Origin: Rhodospirillales bacterium
Lineage (GTDB): Bacteria > Pseudomonadota > Alphaproteobacteria > Micavibrionales > Micavibrionaceae
NCBI GenBank assembly: GCA_020638395.1
Contig: JACKIP010000008.1
Coordinates: forward strand, 1-64,000
Length of the DNA stretch: 64,000 nt
Direction: 5' to 3'
Part shown: positions 25,663 to 35,214 of the stretch, piece after piece
Layout of the letters: every line of letters starts with the position of its first letter
How positions within the stretch are numbered: the stretch's first letter is position 1
Notes under the pieces: generated by a model
Database searches by the model: none
Told to the model about the DNA's origin: nothing
Seen by the model: only the letters and a program-made list of their open reading frames with translations
Position numbers and translations under genes: made by a program

Positions 25663-27219
25663 TTATGCAACCTGCTTCTCAACAGCTCCGGCATAATTCG
25701 CTGTGAATTTTTCCAGATACGCATTCATTTCAGCCTTCAGATCATCATCCAGTTTTTTCTCCTTGGCGATTTTCTTCAGGATTTCCTTGGCATTCACGCT
25801 CATATCTTCACGCAGTTGATGCTCGTAGTGGCTGACCTCTGCGACCGGAATATTATCCAGATAACCGTTGGTTCCGGCATAAATCACCATCACCTGCTCT
25901 TCGACAGCCAGCGGCGAATATTGCGGCTGTTTCAACAACTGCGTCAAACGCGCCCCACGTGCCAGAAGTTTCTGGGTCGAGGCGTCAAGGTCAGACGCAA
26001 ACTGCGCGAATGCTTCCATTTCGCGGTACTGCGCCAGCTCCAGTTTAATAGACCCGGAAACCTGCTTCATCGCTTTGATCTGCGCGGCAGATCCCACACG
26101 GGACACAGACGCACCGACGTTAATCGCCGGACGGATCCCTTTAAAGAACAGGCCTGTTTCCAGGAAGATCTGACCGTCTGTGATCGAAATCACGTTGGTT
26201 GGAATATACGCGGACACGTCCCCGGCCTGCGTTTCAATGATCGGCAGAGCCGTCAAAGAACCGCCGCCTTGTTCATCAGACATTTTCGCCGCACGCTCCA
26301 GCAAACGGGAGTGAATGTAGAACACATCCCCCGGATAAGCTTCCCGGCCCGGCGGACGACGCAGCAGCAGGGACATCTGGCGGTACGCCACAGCCTGCTT
26401 GGACAGATCGTCATAAATCGCCAGAGCATGCATCCCGTTATCGCGGAAATATTCGCCCATGGTACATCCGGCATAAGGCGCCAGGAATTGCAGAGGGGCC
26501 GGATCAGATGCAGTCGCAGCAACCACGATCGAGTACTCCATCGCGCCCTGCTCTTCCAGCTCACGCACGATCTGCGCCACGGTTGAACGTTTTTGACCAA
26601 TCGCCACATACACGCAGTACAGGTGATCTTTTTCGTTCTTGGATTTATTGATTGTTTTCTGGTTGATGATGGTATCAATCGCCACCGCGGTCTTACCGGT
26701 CTGACGGTCTCCCAGAATCAACTCCCGCTGCCCCCGGCCGATCGGCACCAGCGCGTCAATCGCTTTAATCCCGGTTTGCATCGGCTCGGACACGGACTGG
26801 CGCGGAATAATCCCCGGAGCTTTTGTTTCAATCAGGCGGTATTCGGTTGCTTCAATCGGACCTTTGCCATCCAGAGGATTGCCCAGCGGGTCAACCACGC
26901 GCCCCAGCAAGCCACGACCGACAGGAATCTCAACGATTTTCCCGGTCCGTTTAACAATGTCGCCTTCTTTGATGTCCCGGTCGGACCCAAAGATAACCAC
27001 GCCCACATTATCATCTTCAAGGTTCAGAGCCATGCCCTTCGTGCCGTTGGGGAACTCCACCATCTCGCCGGCGCGCACCTGATCCAGACCGTAAATCTGG
27101 GCAATTCCGTCCCCGACATACAGCACCTGCCCGATTTCGGACACGTCCATCTTTTTGTCGAAGTCTTTGATTTGCTTCTTGATAATGTCTGAAATTTCAG
27201 AAACCTTGATTTTATCCAT
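25663..27219 (-). CDS. atpA: ATP synthase alpha subunit
   Basis: 518 residues from the ATG at 27219, preceded by AAAGGAAAA. An in-frame ATG at 27309 would add 30 residues that do not belong to the family and would overlap the upstream small gene. The P-loop GDRQTGKT is at 170-177, and the alpha-specific VGASVSRVGSAAQ and PAINVG segments are present. It is the regulatory nucleotide-binding subunit of F1. Confidence 0.96.
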   Translation of the reverse strand: MDKIKVSEISDIIKKQIKDFDKKMDVSEIGQVLYVGDGIAQIYGLDQVRAGEMVEFPNGTKGMALNLEDDNVGVVIFGSDRDIKEGDIVKRTGKIVEIPVGRGLLGRVVDPLGNPLDGKGPIEATEYRLIETKAPGIIPRQSVSEPMQTGIKAIDALVPIGRGQRELILGDRQTGKTAVAIDTIINQKTINKSKNEKDHLYCVYVAIGQKRSTVAQIVRELEEQGAMEYSIVVAATASDPAPLQFLAPYAGCTMGEYFRDNGMHALAIYDDLSKQAVAYRQMSLLLRRPPGREAYPGDVFYIHSRLLERAAKMSDEQGGGSLTALPIIETQAGDVSAYIPTNVISITDGQIFLETGLFFKGIRPAINVGASVSRVGSAAQIKAMKQVSGSIKLELAQYREMEAFAQFASDLDASTQKLLARGARLTQLLKQPQYSPLAVEEQVMVIYAGTNGYLDNIPVAEVSHYEHQLREDMSVNAKEILKKIAKEKKLDDDLKAEMNAYLEKFTANYAGAVEKQVA

Positions 27220-27254
27220 CTTTTTTCCTTTTCTTTCGTAATCTTCCTTAAAAT

Positions 27255-27620
27255 TTATCCACGCGCCGGAGTAAGAGCAGGAGCCGTGATAACAGACGGC
27301 GCACAACAAACTCCGGCCGCTTGTTCACAAATCCCGGCAACTTCCGCCATAACGCGGGAGTACTCTTCATATCCAGAAGCACTCGCCAACAGAGATTCAA
27401 AGTCTTCCGCTTCCATCCTTTGAACACACATAAAATAACCACTTATTTTATTATCCACGTCAGCTAGCTCCAACGCCAGATCATCATCCAGATCATCAGG
27501 AGAGCGAATACCCGCAACAAACTGAACCCACTCAGTCGCATACACCTCGTATGCCTCACGCCTTGCCCCGTCGGCCCTCATTTTTATAAATCTGTCTTTA
27601 AAATCGGCAATCGCGCTCAT
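27255..27620 (-). CDS. Unknown small protein between atpH and atpA
   Basis: 121 residues, mostly helical and acidic (DLDDDLALELADVDNK), without a signal peptide or membrane segment. A short cysteine cluster occurs near residues 97-106 (ICEQAAGVCC). I do not recognise it. It sits in the atp operon between atpH (19 bases before) and atpA (35 bases after), where alphaproteobacteria normally have nothing. AAAAGAT precedes the ATG as a weak ribosome site. Confidence 0.6.
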   Translation of the reverse strand: MSAIADFKDRFIKMRADGARREAYEVYATEWVQFVAGIRSPDDLDDDLALELADVDNKISGYFMCVQRMEAEDFESLLASASGYEEYSRVMAEVAGICEQAAGVCCAPSVITAPALTPARG

Positions 27621-27638
27621 ATCTTTTTCACCCGTACC

Positions 27639-28226
27639 TTACGCCGTTTTAGCCTGCCGCAAGTTTTCATTTGCTCCCGCACGCAGATCCTGCTCCAGAA
27701 GCTCCAGACGGCGCTTGATCGAGCCGTCAATGCGCTTTGAACCGATTGTAATCACCAACCCGCCAATCAATTCCGGCTTGACCTCGACCGAAATCTTTGC
27801 TTTTCCACCGGTCATCGCTCCGATTTCTTTTTCCAGCTCTGTGCTTTGCGCCTTGCTCAGGGGATAGGCCGTCTCGACCCGCGCCTCAACAATACCTTGC
27901 AGAGCATCCAGACGCATGGAAACCGCTTCTAAAATCACCGGCAATTGAGACAGCCGGTTATTTGCAATGAGCGTGCGGATAAAGTTCACCAGCCCTTTTG
28001 ACATGTCTGTCTTTTTCCCCAGATCAGAGAAAACACTTTCCTGCGCCGCCGGAGAAAAAAGCGGATTTTCAATAATTTTTTGGATGTCCGCACTTTCCTC
28101 AATCAGGGACAGCAGAACGCCAATTTCATCACTGGCACTTTTATAATCTTTTTTGGCAAGGGAATCGACATAAGCGCCGGCATAACGCTTGGCAAAGGCA
28201 GAATGGGCCGCGAGAGAATGGGTCAC
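27639..28226 (-). CDS. atpH: ATP synthase delta subunit
   Basis: 195 residues of the OSCP/delta family, the peripheral-stalk connector on top of F1. The N-terminal helical bundle begins FAKRYAGAYVDSLAKK, and the C-terminal strand pair has GGLVITIGSKRIDGSIKRRL. It is the first gene of the F1 operon. The F0 genes (atpB, E, F) are not nearby, as expected in alphaproteobacteria. Confidence 0.94.
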   Translation of the reverse strand: MTHSLAAHSAFAKRYAGAYVDSLAKKDYKSASDEIGVLLSLIEESADIQKIIENPLFSPAAQESVFSDLGKKTDMSKGLVNFIRTLIANNRLSQLPVILEAVSMRLDALQGIVEARVETAYPLSKAQSTELEKEIGAMTGGKAKISVEVKPELIGGLVITIGSKRIDGSIKRRLELLEQDLRAGANENLRQAKTA

Positions 28227-28322
28227 TTAGAATCCTGTCTTGGTTAATTTTGTGTTCGATGTAGCATAGCAAACGGCATGCTGCAAGGCTTTTGTGCAAG
28301 ATTTCAGAATAAAAATCCGCGG

Positions 28323-28365
28323 TAAAAGAAAGACCGAAATTTCAATGAGAGAAACAACGGCCTTT
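28323..28365 (-). terminator. Intrinsic terminator of the flagellar hook operon
   Basis: About 20 bases after the flgE stop, the minus strand can form a stem with 13 of 15 pairs between AAAGGCCGTTGTTTC (28365 to 28351) and GAAATTTCGGTCTTT (28343 to 28329), followed by CTTTTACC. It separates flgE from atpH. Confidence 0.65.
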
Positions 28366-28383
28366 CCCAAAAAATTAAAAAAA

Positions 28384-30114
28384 TTATCTCAATCGCAACA
28401 GATCTTCTGTCATCTGGTCAACGGTGTTAATCACTTTTGTTCCAGCCGAGAACGCCCGCTGGGAGATAATCAGTTTGGCAAACTCATCCGCCAGATCGAC
28501 GTTGGAATTTTCCAGAGTAGACGTTTCCAGCAACCCGGAGCCACCAGCCCCGGCTTCACGCAGGTTTTCTTCTCCGGAATCTTCGTTCTTCGTATAAGCC
28601 GTCCCGGAGACTTCCTGCAATCCGTTCGGGTTTGCAAAGGTCACCATCGGGACCTTGTACAGAGCGGATGACGCCCCATTCGAGAACCGGGCAATCACGT
28701 AACCGTCCCGGTCGATCTCCACGCCGGTTCTCAGACCCAGCTCGGCCCCGTCCTGATCCGAGAAAATCACGTTATATTGCCCGGAAAACTGTGAGAATCT
28801 CTCGATATCAATACTGATATCCTGCAAAGACGCTCCATTTCCCCAGTCAATACTATTGATGTTAATATCAATATTCCCATCCGTATCAGACAGGGCATTG
28901 ATACTTCCGTCCCCGTTAAAGTTAATCATTCCCTGCGTCAGATACGCTCCGTCAGGCGCGACAATATCAACCTGCCACCAGCCACGAGAGTTATAGCTGG
29001 AAATCCCCGGAAGGTTTTCAATCGCCGGATATTCGCCGGCGCTGTAGGGCGGTGTATCTGCATTGGTACCGTTTGCTGTGGCCGGAAGATCCGGAGGTGT
29101 AATCGCGACCCCGCTGCTAAAGCCAAGATCGGTTGCCGGAGTGCCGGTGACATCGGTCAGTGTGAACGTGCTTCCGGTCGTAAAATCAATCGCCTGAATA
29201 ACCAACTCACCGTTATTATTGAGAAACGCTTCGGCAAAACCACCGCCCCCCCCGCCCACACCATCGTAAGCATTAATAAAGTCAATAAAATCACTCACAG
29301 TACTGGTTGCCGTCACAGTGAAAGTCTCCGCCGCCTGCCCCGCTGCAGTAAAGCTGAACTGGTCGGTCGCGGACATCCCCTGCGTTGTAAGCAGGTCGGT
29401 CAGCTCCATATCAAACGCCGAAGAAATATCCGCCGCCATCGGACCGTAAACCTTGGTGAATGCAATGGACAGGTCCTGCGACGCCCCCAGAGAGTCATAC
29501 ACCCGCACACCCCGCGTAAAGTTGGCTGGAGTCCCGGCGGCAACAAGAGATGTTGCGGTTGAAACAGATGTATTATCCTCACTCGCATTCAGGTTGATGG
29601 ACAGGTCAACCGTATTGGTCGGACGGGTCAATCCTCCCAAAAACGCAACATCCACAGGGACCAGAGAACTCAGATCCCCTTGCGCAGAGGGAAGTAATCC
29701 CTGTGAATCCAGCGGCCAGCCATACAGATAAAATCCGACAGAATTTCGCATATTTCCCTGCGCATCTTCACTGAACTGCCCGTTGCGGGTGTAGAGATAC
29801 TCATCCAGCGCGCTGTCATCCCCGTTCCGTTTGACCGGGAAAAATCCGTTGCCGGAAATCGCCACATCGGTCGAAGAAATTGACTGCTGGATCGGCCCTT
29901 GCTGATCGACCCGTTGAATCCGGTTAACCGCAACCGTTCCTGGAGAATAACGGGACCCGCGGCTTTCCGTTGTCACCAGAGACTCAAAGCTCGATTCCGA
30001 ACGTTTAAAGCCTACAGTATTCACGTTGGCGATGTTGTTCGAGATAATCGCCGTATTCTGGGATTGCGCCGACAAAGCCGACACCCCTGTAAAAAGAGCA
30101 CCAAAAAGAGACAT
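28384..30114 (-). CDS. flgE: Flagellar hook protein FlgE, paralogue 1
   Basis: 576 residues. The N-terminal rod/hook domain starts MSLFGALFTGVSALSAQSQN with the ISNNIANVNTVGFKRSES motif. The C-terminal domain ends with VDLADEFAKLIISQRAFSAG and TKVINTVDQMTEDLLRL. The middle forms the hook surface (FlaE-type). It is the last gene of the operon, followed by a terminator. Hook proteins of this length (about 590) are usual in alphaproteobacteria. Its neighbour upstream is a second hook-type protein. Confidence 0.9.
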   Translation of the reverse strand: MSLFGALFTGVSALSAQSQNTAIISNNIANVNTVGFKRSESSFESLVTTESRGSRYSPGTVAVNRIQRVDQQGPIQQSISSTDVAISGNGFFPVKRNGDDSALDEYLYTRNGQFSEDAQGNMRNSVGFYLYGWPLDSQGLLPSAQGDLSSLVPVDVAFLGGLTRPTNTVDLSINLNASEDNTSVSTATSLVAAGTPANFTRGVRVYDSLGASQDLSIAFTKVYGPMAADISSAFDMELTDLLTTQGMSATDQFSFTAAGQAAETFTVTATSTVSDFIDFINAYDGVGGGGGGFAEAFLNNNGELVIQAIDFTTGSTFTLTDVTGTPATDLGFSSGVAITPPDLPATANGTNADTPPYSAGEYPAIENLPGISSYNSRGWWQVDIVAPDGAYLTQGMINFNGDGSINALSDTDGNIDININSIDWGNGASLQDISIDIERFSQFSGQYNVIFSDQDGAELGLRTGVEIDRDGYVIARFSNGASSALYKVPMVTFANPNGLQEVSGTAYTKNEDSGEENLREAGAGGSGLLETSTLENSNVDLADEFAKLIISQRAFSAGTKVINTVDQMTEDLLRLR

Positions 30115-30161
30115 TTCCTATTCCTCCATATTATTTAAGAGTTTGATTTGTTGTGTATTCA

Positions 30162-32012
30162 TCATAATTGACCTAACTTTTCCGCCATCTGATCGATTGT
30201 CTGGATGACCTGGGAATTCAGGGTAAATCCGCGCTGGGAGACAATCAGGTGCGCAAATTCATCAGCAATATCCACATTTGACCCTTCAATAGCCGATGGT
30301 CGTAACACCCCGTTGGCTCCCTGCCCGACCAGCCCCAGAACCGGATCGCCGGACGCCTCCGTGATGGAAAAAATCGTTCCGCTTTTATCGTTCAATCCGT
30401 TGGCATTGGCAAAACTGGCCAGAGGAATCTGATAAAGATTGGCCCGGACTCCGTTCCCGAATGTTCCAACCACCCGTCCATCTGCCGTAATTTCCAGTCC
30501 CGTCCGCGTTCCCAGTCCGGCCCCGTTCTGGGAACTGCTTCCAACGTAGAAATCACCGGCGAACTGACTGATACGGCTGATATCAATCGTAATTGAATCT
30601 CCGGGAGTATTCGGATCTCCGTCAAAATCAATCGGAGTTGTGGAAAGATCAATCGTGTAATCGCCATTAGCATCCGCGACCGCGTTCAAGGCACCATTTC
30701 CATCGAAATTCAACAATCCCTGCCGGATGGTCGCTCCGGTCGTCGGGTTCACAATCGTTAATTCCCACCAGTTTTGCGGGACCGGACTGGTTGTGTCTGC
30801 AATCGTGGGAAAATCCCCCTGATCCGGATAAATTACCGGATTGGTGATATCTTCATCCGGTTCGAATTCAAAATCTGCCGGAGTATCCGGGTCCTGAACA
30901 ACTCCCAGTGTCTGAGGTCCGCTCAAAGGAGTTCCGGACGTTTCCGCAAGAATGATCGTCACAGTCGGGTCTTTGGCCCGTACCAGAAGCCGTCCGTCCT
31001 CAATCTGGGCACTCAGAGCGCCTTCCGTCACCGGCGGAAGCGCCAAAGCATCCACACCGTGATCGTTCAGGGCAGAAATCAGGCCCTGCATCGTCGCGAT
31101 CTGGTTGGTGGCAATATCATCCCCCAAAGCTTCATCGACAAAGGTATAGGTTTCAACAACGCCGTTCACATCGACTGTAAAGCTATCTCCGGCTGAAATA
31201 CCGTCATAATACCCCGTTCCGATTGTCGGAATAAACGCATCGCTCAATTCCGCATCCCGCCCGCTTTGCGTGGAAAAGTGCGCCATTGGCCCGACAATTT
31301 TGCGGAATTCCATGGTCAATTGCTGAGGATCACCGTTCTGATCGTACACAGTAAAACTGCGGGAAAAACTTGCCGGCTCGCTCGTCGCCGGAAGCTGGGC
31401 CGCACCGCCGCTGGAAAAATGCATATCAATATTTTCCACATCCGCTTTCAGATTCAGACTGAAAGATAATTGCGTCGTTGGGATAGGAATCGTGTCATAG
31501 CGGCTGATATCAATCGCCTGTAAAGATGAAAAATCCTGAGCCGCCGGCAATGCTCCCGTTTCATCATACTGCCAGCCATACAGGAATAACCCCGCCGCAT
31601 TCGACAGATAGGTTGTTTCCGTTCCGGTGGAGACATCAGGCACCGAGATCTCGCCAAACGACCCATTGCGGGTGAAAAACAGATTGGAGGGCTGGCTTGT
31701 ACTGTCAGAAATCGTATCCGGCGTCCGCGCCACCACAAAAAATCCGTTTCCGGTAATGGCGGCCTCTGTGGCAGACACCGTCTGCTGAACCGAGCCCTGC
31801 TGATCGGCCCGCAGCACCCGGTTCACCCTCACGCCGCCCGGCTCATAGCCGGGGCTGTAACGCGATGTGGTCACCAGATCATAAAACGCGGCCTCTGATT
31901 TTTTATAGCCCGTTGTCGTCATATTGGCGATGTTCGTCGATACAATGGACGTGGCTTTGGAATATGCCATCATCCCGCCGGCGCTGGTATCAAGTGATTG
32001 AAAAAGGCTCAT
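30162..32012 (-). CDS. flgE: Flagellar hook protein FlgE, paralogue 2
   Basis: 616 residues with the same plan: N-terminal SLFQSLDTSAGGMMAYSKAT and STNIANMTTTGYKKSEA, C-terminal VDIADEFAHLIVSQRGFTLN and VIQTIDQMAEKLGQL. The central region is clearly diverged from the downstream copy. It may form the main hook, or a distinct section of it, or act under other conditions; the sequence does not say which copy is essential. The start overlaps the flgD stop by four bases. Confidence 0.9.
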   Translation of the reverse strand: MSLFQSLDTSAGGMMAYSKATSIVSTNIANMTTTGYKKSEAAFYDLVTTSRYSPGYEPGGVRVNRVLRADQQGSVQQTVSATEAAITGNGFFVVARTPDTISDSTSQPSNLFFTRNGSFGEISVPDVSTGTETTYLSNAAGLFLYGWQYDETGALPAAQDFSSLQAIDISRYDTIPIPTTQLSFSLNLKADVENIDMHFSSGGAAQLPATSEPASFSRSFTVYDQNGDPQQLTMEFRKIVGPMAHFSTQSGRDAELSDAFIPTIGTGYYDGISAGDSFTVDVNGVVETYTFVDEALGDDIATNQIATMQGLISALNDHGVDALALPPVTEGALSAQIEDGRLLVRAKDPTVTIILAETSGTPLSGPQTLGVVQDPDTPADFEFEPDEDITNPVIYPDQGDFPTIADTTSPVPQNWWELTIVNPTTGATIRQGLLNFDGNGALNAVADANGDYTIDLSTTPIDFDGDPNTPGDSITIDISRISQFAGDFYVGSSSQNGAGLGTRTGLEITADGRVVGTFGNGVRANLYQIPLASFANANGLNDKSGTIFSITEASGDPVLGLVGQGANGVLRPSAIEGSNVDIADEFAHLIVSQRGFTLNSQVIQTIDQMAEKLGQL

Positions 32013-32731
32013 GCGCTCCCCCCTTCTTCACCGGATGTCTCCTCCGATGTCGTCGTTGTGGTTTGCGGGAGTGACACGTTTATCACATTCCCGATCGGCA
32101 CCGCACGCTCCCCGATCAACAGGTAAGGCTGGCCATTCTGTGTTTCAACGCCGTGAATAACACCGCTGACGAGAACATTTGAATTGAGCGTATTATCATT
32201 GCCATCCACGGCATCAATCCGGACCTGATAGGTGCCGCTTTCTGCTTTCAATCCATTATTCAGCATTCCGTCCCATACGGTATCCTTGCGCCCGGCGCCG
32301 GTTTCTCCTTCAAAGAACGCAACTGTATTCCCGTCCTGATCCAAAATCCGGACATCGACGCTTACCGGAACGCCGTCGGCGATATAAGAAATATCCACAG
32401 GCGTTGTGCCATCATAATACAGCTCGCTGCTCTGGTAATTTGCTTTCATTCCCACATAGCCCAGAGCGAACGTATTCATATTGCTCAGCCCAAATTCCAC
32501 CAGAGAATTCAGTTTTTCATTCGCATTGATCTGCTGCTCCACACCAGCAAAGGAAACCAGTTGATTGGTGAATTCCGTCGAATCCATGGGGGAAAGCGGG
32601 TCCTGATTTTGCAGCTGAATGGTCAGCAACGTCAGAAAATCGTCAAAATCTTCCGCTAATTGCTGCTTTTGCACCGTTGTTTGCTGCGCATCATAAGCGG
32701 CTTGCGTTACGGTTAAATCACTTGCCATCAT
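32009..32731 (-). CDS. flgD: Flagellar hook assembly scaffold FlgD
   Basis: 240 residues. The N-terminal region DFDDFLTLLTIQLQNQDPLS with PMDSTEFTNQLVSFAGVEQQ is the FlgD hallmark, and a Fn3/FlgD Ig-like domain follows. It caps the growing hook. The Ser/Thr/Glu-rich tail of about 20 residues is not conserved. There are two candidate ATGs, at 32731 and three bases later; AGGAG precedes both. Confidence 0.93.
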   Translation of the reverse strand: MMASDLTVTQAAYDAQQTTVQKQQLAEDFDDFLTLLTIQLQNQDPLSPMDSTEFTNQLVSFAGVEQQINANEKLNSLVEFGLSNMNTFALGYVGMKANYQSSELYYDGTTPVDISYIADGVPVSVDVRILDQDGNTVAFFEGETGAGRKDTVWDGMLNNGLKAESGTYQVRIDAVDGNDNTLNSNVLVSGVIHGVETQNGQPYLLIGERAVPIGNVINVSLPQTTTTTSEETSGEEGGSA

Positions 32732-32738
32732 TTATCTC

Positions 32739-34274
32739 CTAAACCATCAGGTTATAGCGTTCCAATCCTGTATCCGGATCAACAAACCAGGTCATTGTCG
32801 TTTCAATCAATTCTGCGGCATTTTGCGATCCGGAAGCGTTGTGCTCCTGTCCGGTGCCTCCGCTGCCGGTTCCATTTCCTGAGAAATCAAATCCATGCTC
32901 TGCCAGCTCAAAACTCAGCCCGTCCTGCCCGGCACCAAACCCGGCATCCTGCAACGCCCGCTCCAGAACCTGCGCATCCCGTTGCAGCATGAGCCATGTT
33001 TCCGGCTTTTCAATAATCATCTGAGCCTTAACCAGCTTGTCCTTTGTAAAGTTCAGACGCACCTCGATACGCCCCAGCTCCGGCGGGTCCAGTTGCAGCG
33101 TCCAGTTACGCGCATCCCCGGCCCCGGCATTTTTTTGCAAAGACGCTGCCACCAGTTGTGTTGCAGGATGCGGCGTTTGTGCAGAAACAGCCTGCGTCAC
33201 GACAGACACCAGATTTCCTCCCGTCATGGCCGACGGCAGAACCGGCGTATTGATCCAGTCCTGCGTAATCGGATCAACCCAGTCTCCGCCTTCCGGAGAG
33301 CCTGTCATCATCAAGCCGGAAAACGAAAACTTTGCAGCATTGTCGGCCGACATATTCTCATTTGCAATTCCTGCCATCATCAGCCCGGCTTTGGAAGCTG
33401 CGCCGCCTATCCCGGCCTGCGCCTGCGTCGCGGCGAGCGCCGCTTTAATCTGAGCATTTGTAAAAAGCTGAGCTGGGTCCTGAGAACCATCGGAAAGAAA
33501 AGAAAATCCGTTCTCCAGACTCCACGCCCCTCCATCTCCCAAAGTTGCTGCCAATCCCATTCTGGACAGGAAAGATTGCTGCGGCAGGTTTTGCATCAAT
33601 CCCAAAAGCGCAATCAGATCATCGGACAATTCCGGAAGCGACTCCGGCTCGGACAAATTGATACCGTTTTGAGAGGCAATTCCCTCCATTTGCTGCGGCG
33701 CTAATCCTGCGGCAATAATCGCCGCCTGCGGAATATCCTGCAAAAGCCCCTGTTTGACATTCATAAGAATTCTGTTAAATAGCGCCATCTCATCCTGAGT
33801 TGCCTCTGTATTAGCAAAAGGGGAGGCCTGCATAGACGCAGTCTGTCCAGATAGTCCCATGAGAGAAACAGGTGTCCCTCCAAGCAAATTCAACAAAGCC
33901 AGTTTGACATCATCAGGAAGCGCAATCTGCCCCAATGTCCCGTCCTTCATGGATACCTGAAGCTGTGACGGCAGATCCGGCATAAAGTCCTTCAACAGGA
34001 CCACATTGCCATCTTCCGTAGAAAAAGCGCCGTTTTCCTGAAGCATCAGCGAAAGAGTCTGGGATATTTGTGCCATCAGACGATCAAGATCCCCGTCATC
34101 TGTCCCTTTAGGAACAGCCATATCCTGCTGGATCTGAAATTGCCCTTGCAGCATTTTCGTAAAAAGATCTCCCAGATTTTGCCCCTGCGACATTTTCTCC
34201 TGAAGCAGGCCGCTCAAAACCTTTCCCTGCGGAGAGGATTGCGTTTGAGGAGAGAGAAAAAAGCTTAAATCCAT
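32739..34274 (-). CDS. fliK: Flagellar hook-length control protein FliK
   Basis: 511 residues. The C-terminal domain (about 390-470) has WTLQLDPPELGRIEVRLNF, the switch domain that contacts FlhB. The long N-terminal ruler region is Gln/Ser/Ala-rich and low in conservation, as usual. Its position just before flgD and the hook genes supports the call. Confidence 0.9.
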   Translation of the reverse strand: MDLSFFLSPQTQSSPQGKVLSGLLQEKMSQGQNLGDLFTKMLQGQFQIQQDMAVPKGTDDGDLDRLMAQISQTLSLMLQENGAFSTEDGNVVLLKDFMPDLPSQLQVSMKDGTLGQIALPDDVKLALLNLLGGTPVSLMGLSGQTASMQASPFANTEATQDEMALFNRILMNVKQGLLQDIPQAAIIAAGLAPQQMEGIASQNGINLSEPESLPELSDDLIALLGLMQNLPQQSFLSRMGLAATLGDGGAWSLENGFSFLSDGSQDPAQLFTNAQIKAALAATQAQAGIGGAASKAGLMMAGIANENMSADNAAKFSFSGLMMTGSPEGGDWVDPITQDWINTPVLPSAMTGGNLVSVVTQAVSAQTPHPATQLVAASLQKNAGAGDARNWTLQLDPPELGRIEVRLNFTKDKLVKAQMIIEKPETWLMLQRDAQVLERALQDAGFGAGQDGLSFELAEHGFDFSGNGTGSGGTGQEHNASGSQNAAELIETTMTWFVDPDTGLERYNLMV

Positions 34275-34292
34275 AATATTATCTCCCGCTTC

Positions 34293-34751
34293 CTAAGCCG
34301 ATTCACTAACACCAATTGAAGCGCGCTTGTTATGATCCAGTTGTCCGGCTGATCCGTATACCAGACTGTTTTTCTCTATCGCGGCCTGCCGTGCGGCATC
34401 CATGATGCGGGCACTCAGGCGGCGGGTACTTTTTTCCATGCGCTTTAACGCCTGCTCATTTTCAGTCAGGGTGGATTTCAGAGACGCCTGTTTATCCTGT
34501 AAAAACGGAACCAGATTTGGATATTTTTCTTTCAGGGTTTTGGCAACATTTCTGACGGCGGACACGTCCCGCTGATAGGCTTGCGCCACGGCAACTTTTT
34601 CCTCCTGCATCCGCAAAAAAGCTTCCTGATTGGCAACTTTGAGGAAATCTGTTTCCTTGGCCAGAACGGATTGCAGCTGACTGAGTGTCAGAATAAAGCG
34701 GTCCACCGCGCTTTTGACATCCTCATTGCTTCTTGATTTTTGTGCCGTCAT
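34293..34751 (-). CDS. Helical flagellar protein, possible FlgN/FliJ-like chaperone
   Basis: 152 residues from the ATG at 34751 (an in-frame ATG at 34811 overlaps the upstream gene and is not preferred; AGGAGG lies upstream of 34751). Nearly all helix and coiled coil, basic, with no membrane segment. The family is not certain. Its place inside the operon between a second helical gene and fliK points to a flagellar export chaperone or assembly factor. Confidence 0.6.
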   Translation of the reverse strand: MTAQKSRSNEDVKSAVDRFILTLSQLQSVLAKETDFLKVANQEAFLRMQEEKVAVAQAYQRDVSAVRNVAKTLKEKYPNLVPFLQDKQASLKSTLTENEQALKRMEKSTRRLSARIMDAARQAAIEKNSLVYGSAGQLDHNKRASIGVSESA

Positions 34752-34797
34752 GTTAGGCCTCCTGTTTATGTTGTTTTGTTGTTCTATTCTGTTGTTT

Positions 34798-35214
34798 CTA
34801 TTCCGCCGCATCCTCTGAAATCTGCCCCTGCAACAGGAATAGATTATTGGTATACGTCTCGTTTAAAGGCTTTTTGGGAGCCATCAGTTCAATCAGTTTT
34901 TGATTATCCCGCGTTGCCTTTCCAAGCTCCCGCGTCATTGTTTCCAGCCGGTCCAGCTCACCGGCATCCAGCCCGCTGAAATCCTCACGGCGCATCTGAA
35001 ATTCTTTAGCCGCCCGCACATATCCTTCGGCGCGCAGTTCCTTGCCTTTTTGAACTCTGGCCAGAGTCTCCATATCTTTCTTTTTCAGAACCCGCCCCTC
35101 TTCCAGCGAAAACTCCAGCATTTGACGGGTAATCTGGGTCATGATCCGCAAGGCACTAAGGCAATCCTCCGGTAAAAGTGTGGCGCGTTGCTCTTTCATT
35201 GCGGCCTTGGTCAT
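34798..35214 (-). CDS. Flagellar FlgN-like chaperone
   Basis: 138 residues, all-helical. The pattern LEEGRVLKKKDMETLARVQKG near the middle resembles the FlgN family, which chaperones the hook-filament junction proteins FlgK and FlgL. The start overlaps the flgJ stop by four bases. Both partner genes, flgK and flgL, are in the window at 48779-52469. Confidence 0.6.
   Translation of the reverse strand: MTKAAMKEQRATLLPEDCLSALRIMTQITRQMLEFSLEEGRVLKKKDMETLARVQKGKELRAEGYVRAAKEFQMRREDFSGLDAGELDRLETMTRELGKATRDNQKLIELMAPKKPLNETYTNNLFLLQGQISEDAAE

Noticed and set aside
27220..27309. N-terminal extension of AtpA
   Set aside because: The added residues do not match alpha subunits and overlap the neighbouring gene; AAAGGAAAA lies before the ATG at 27219.
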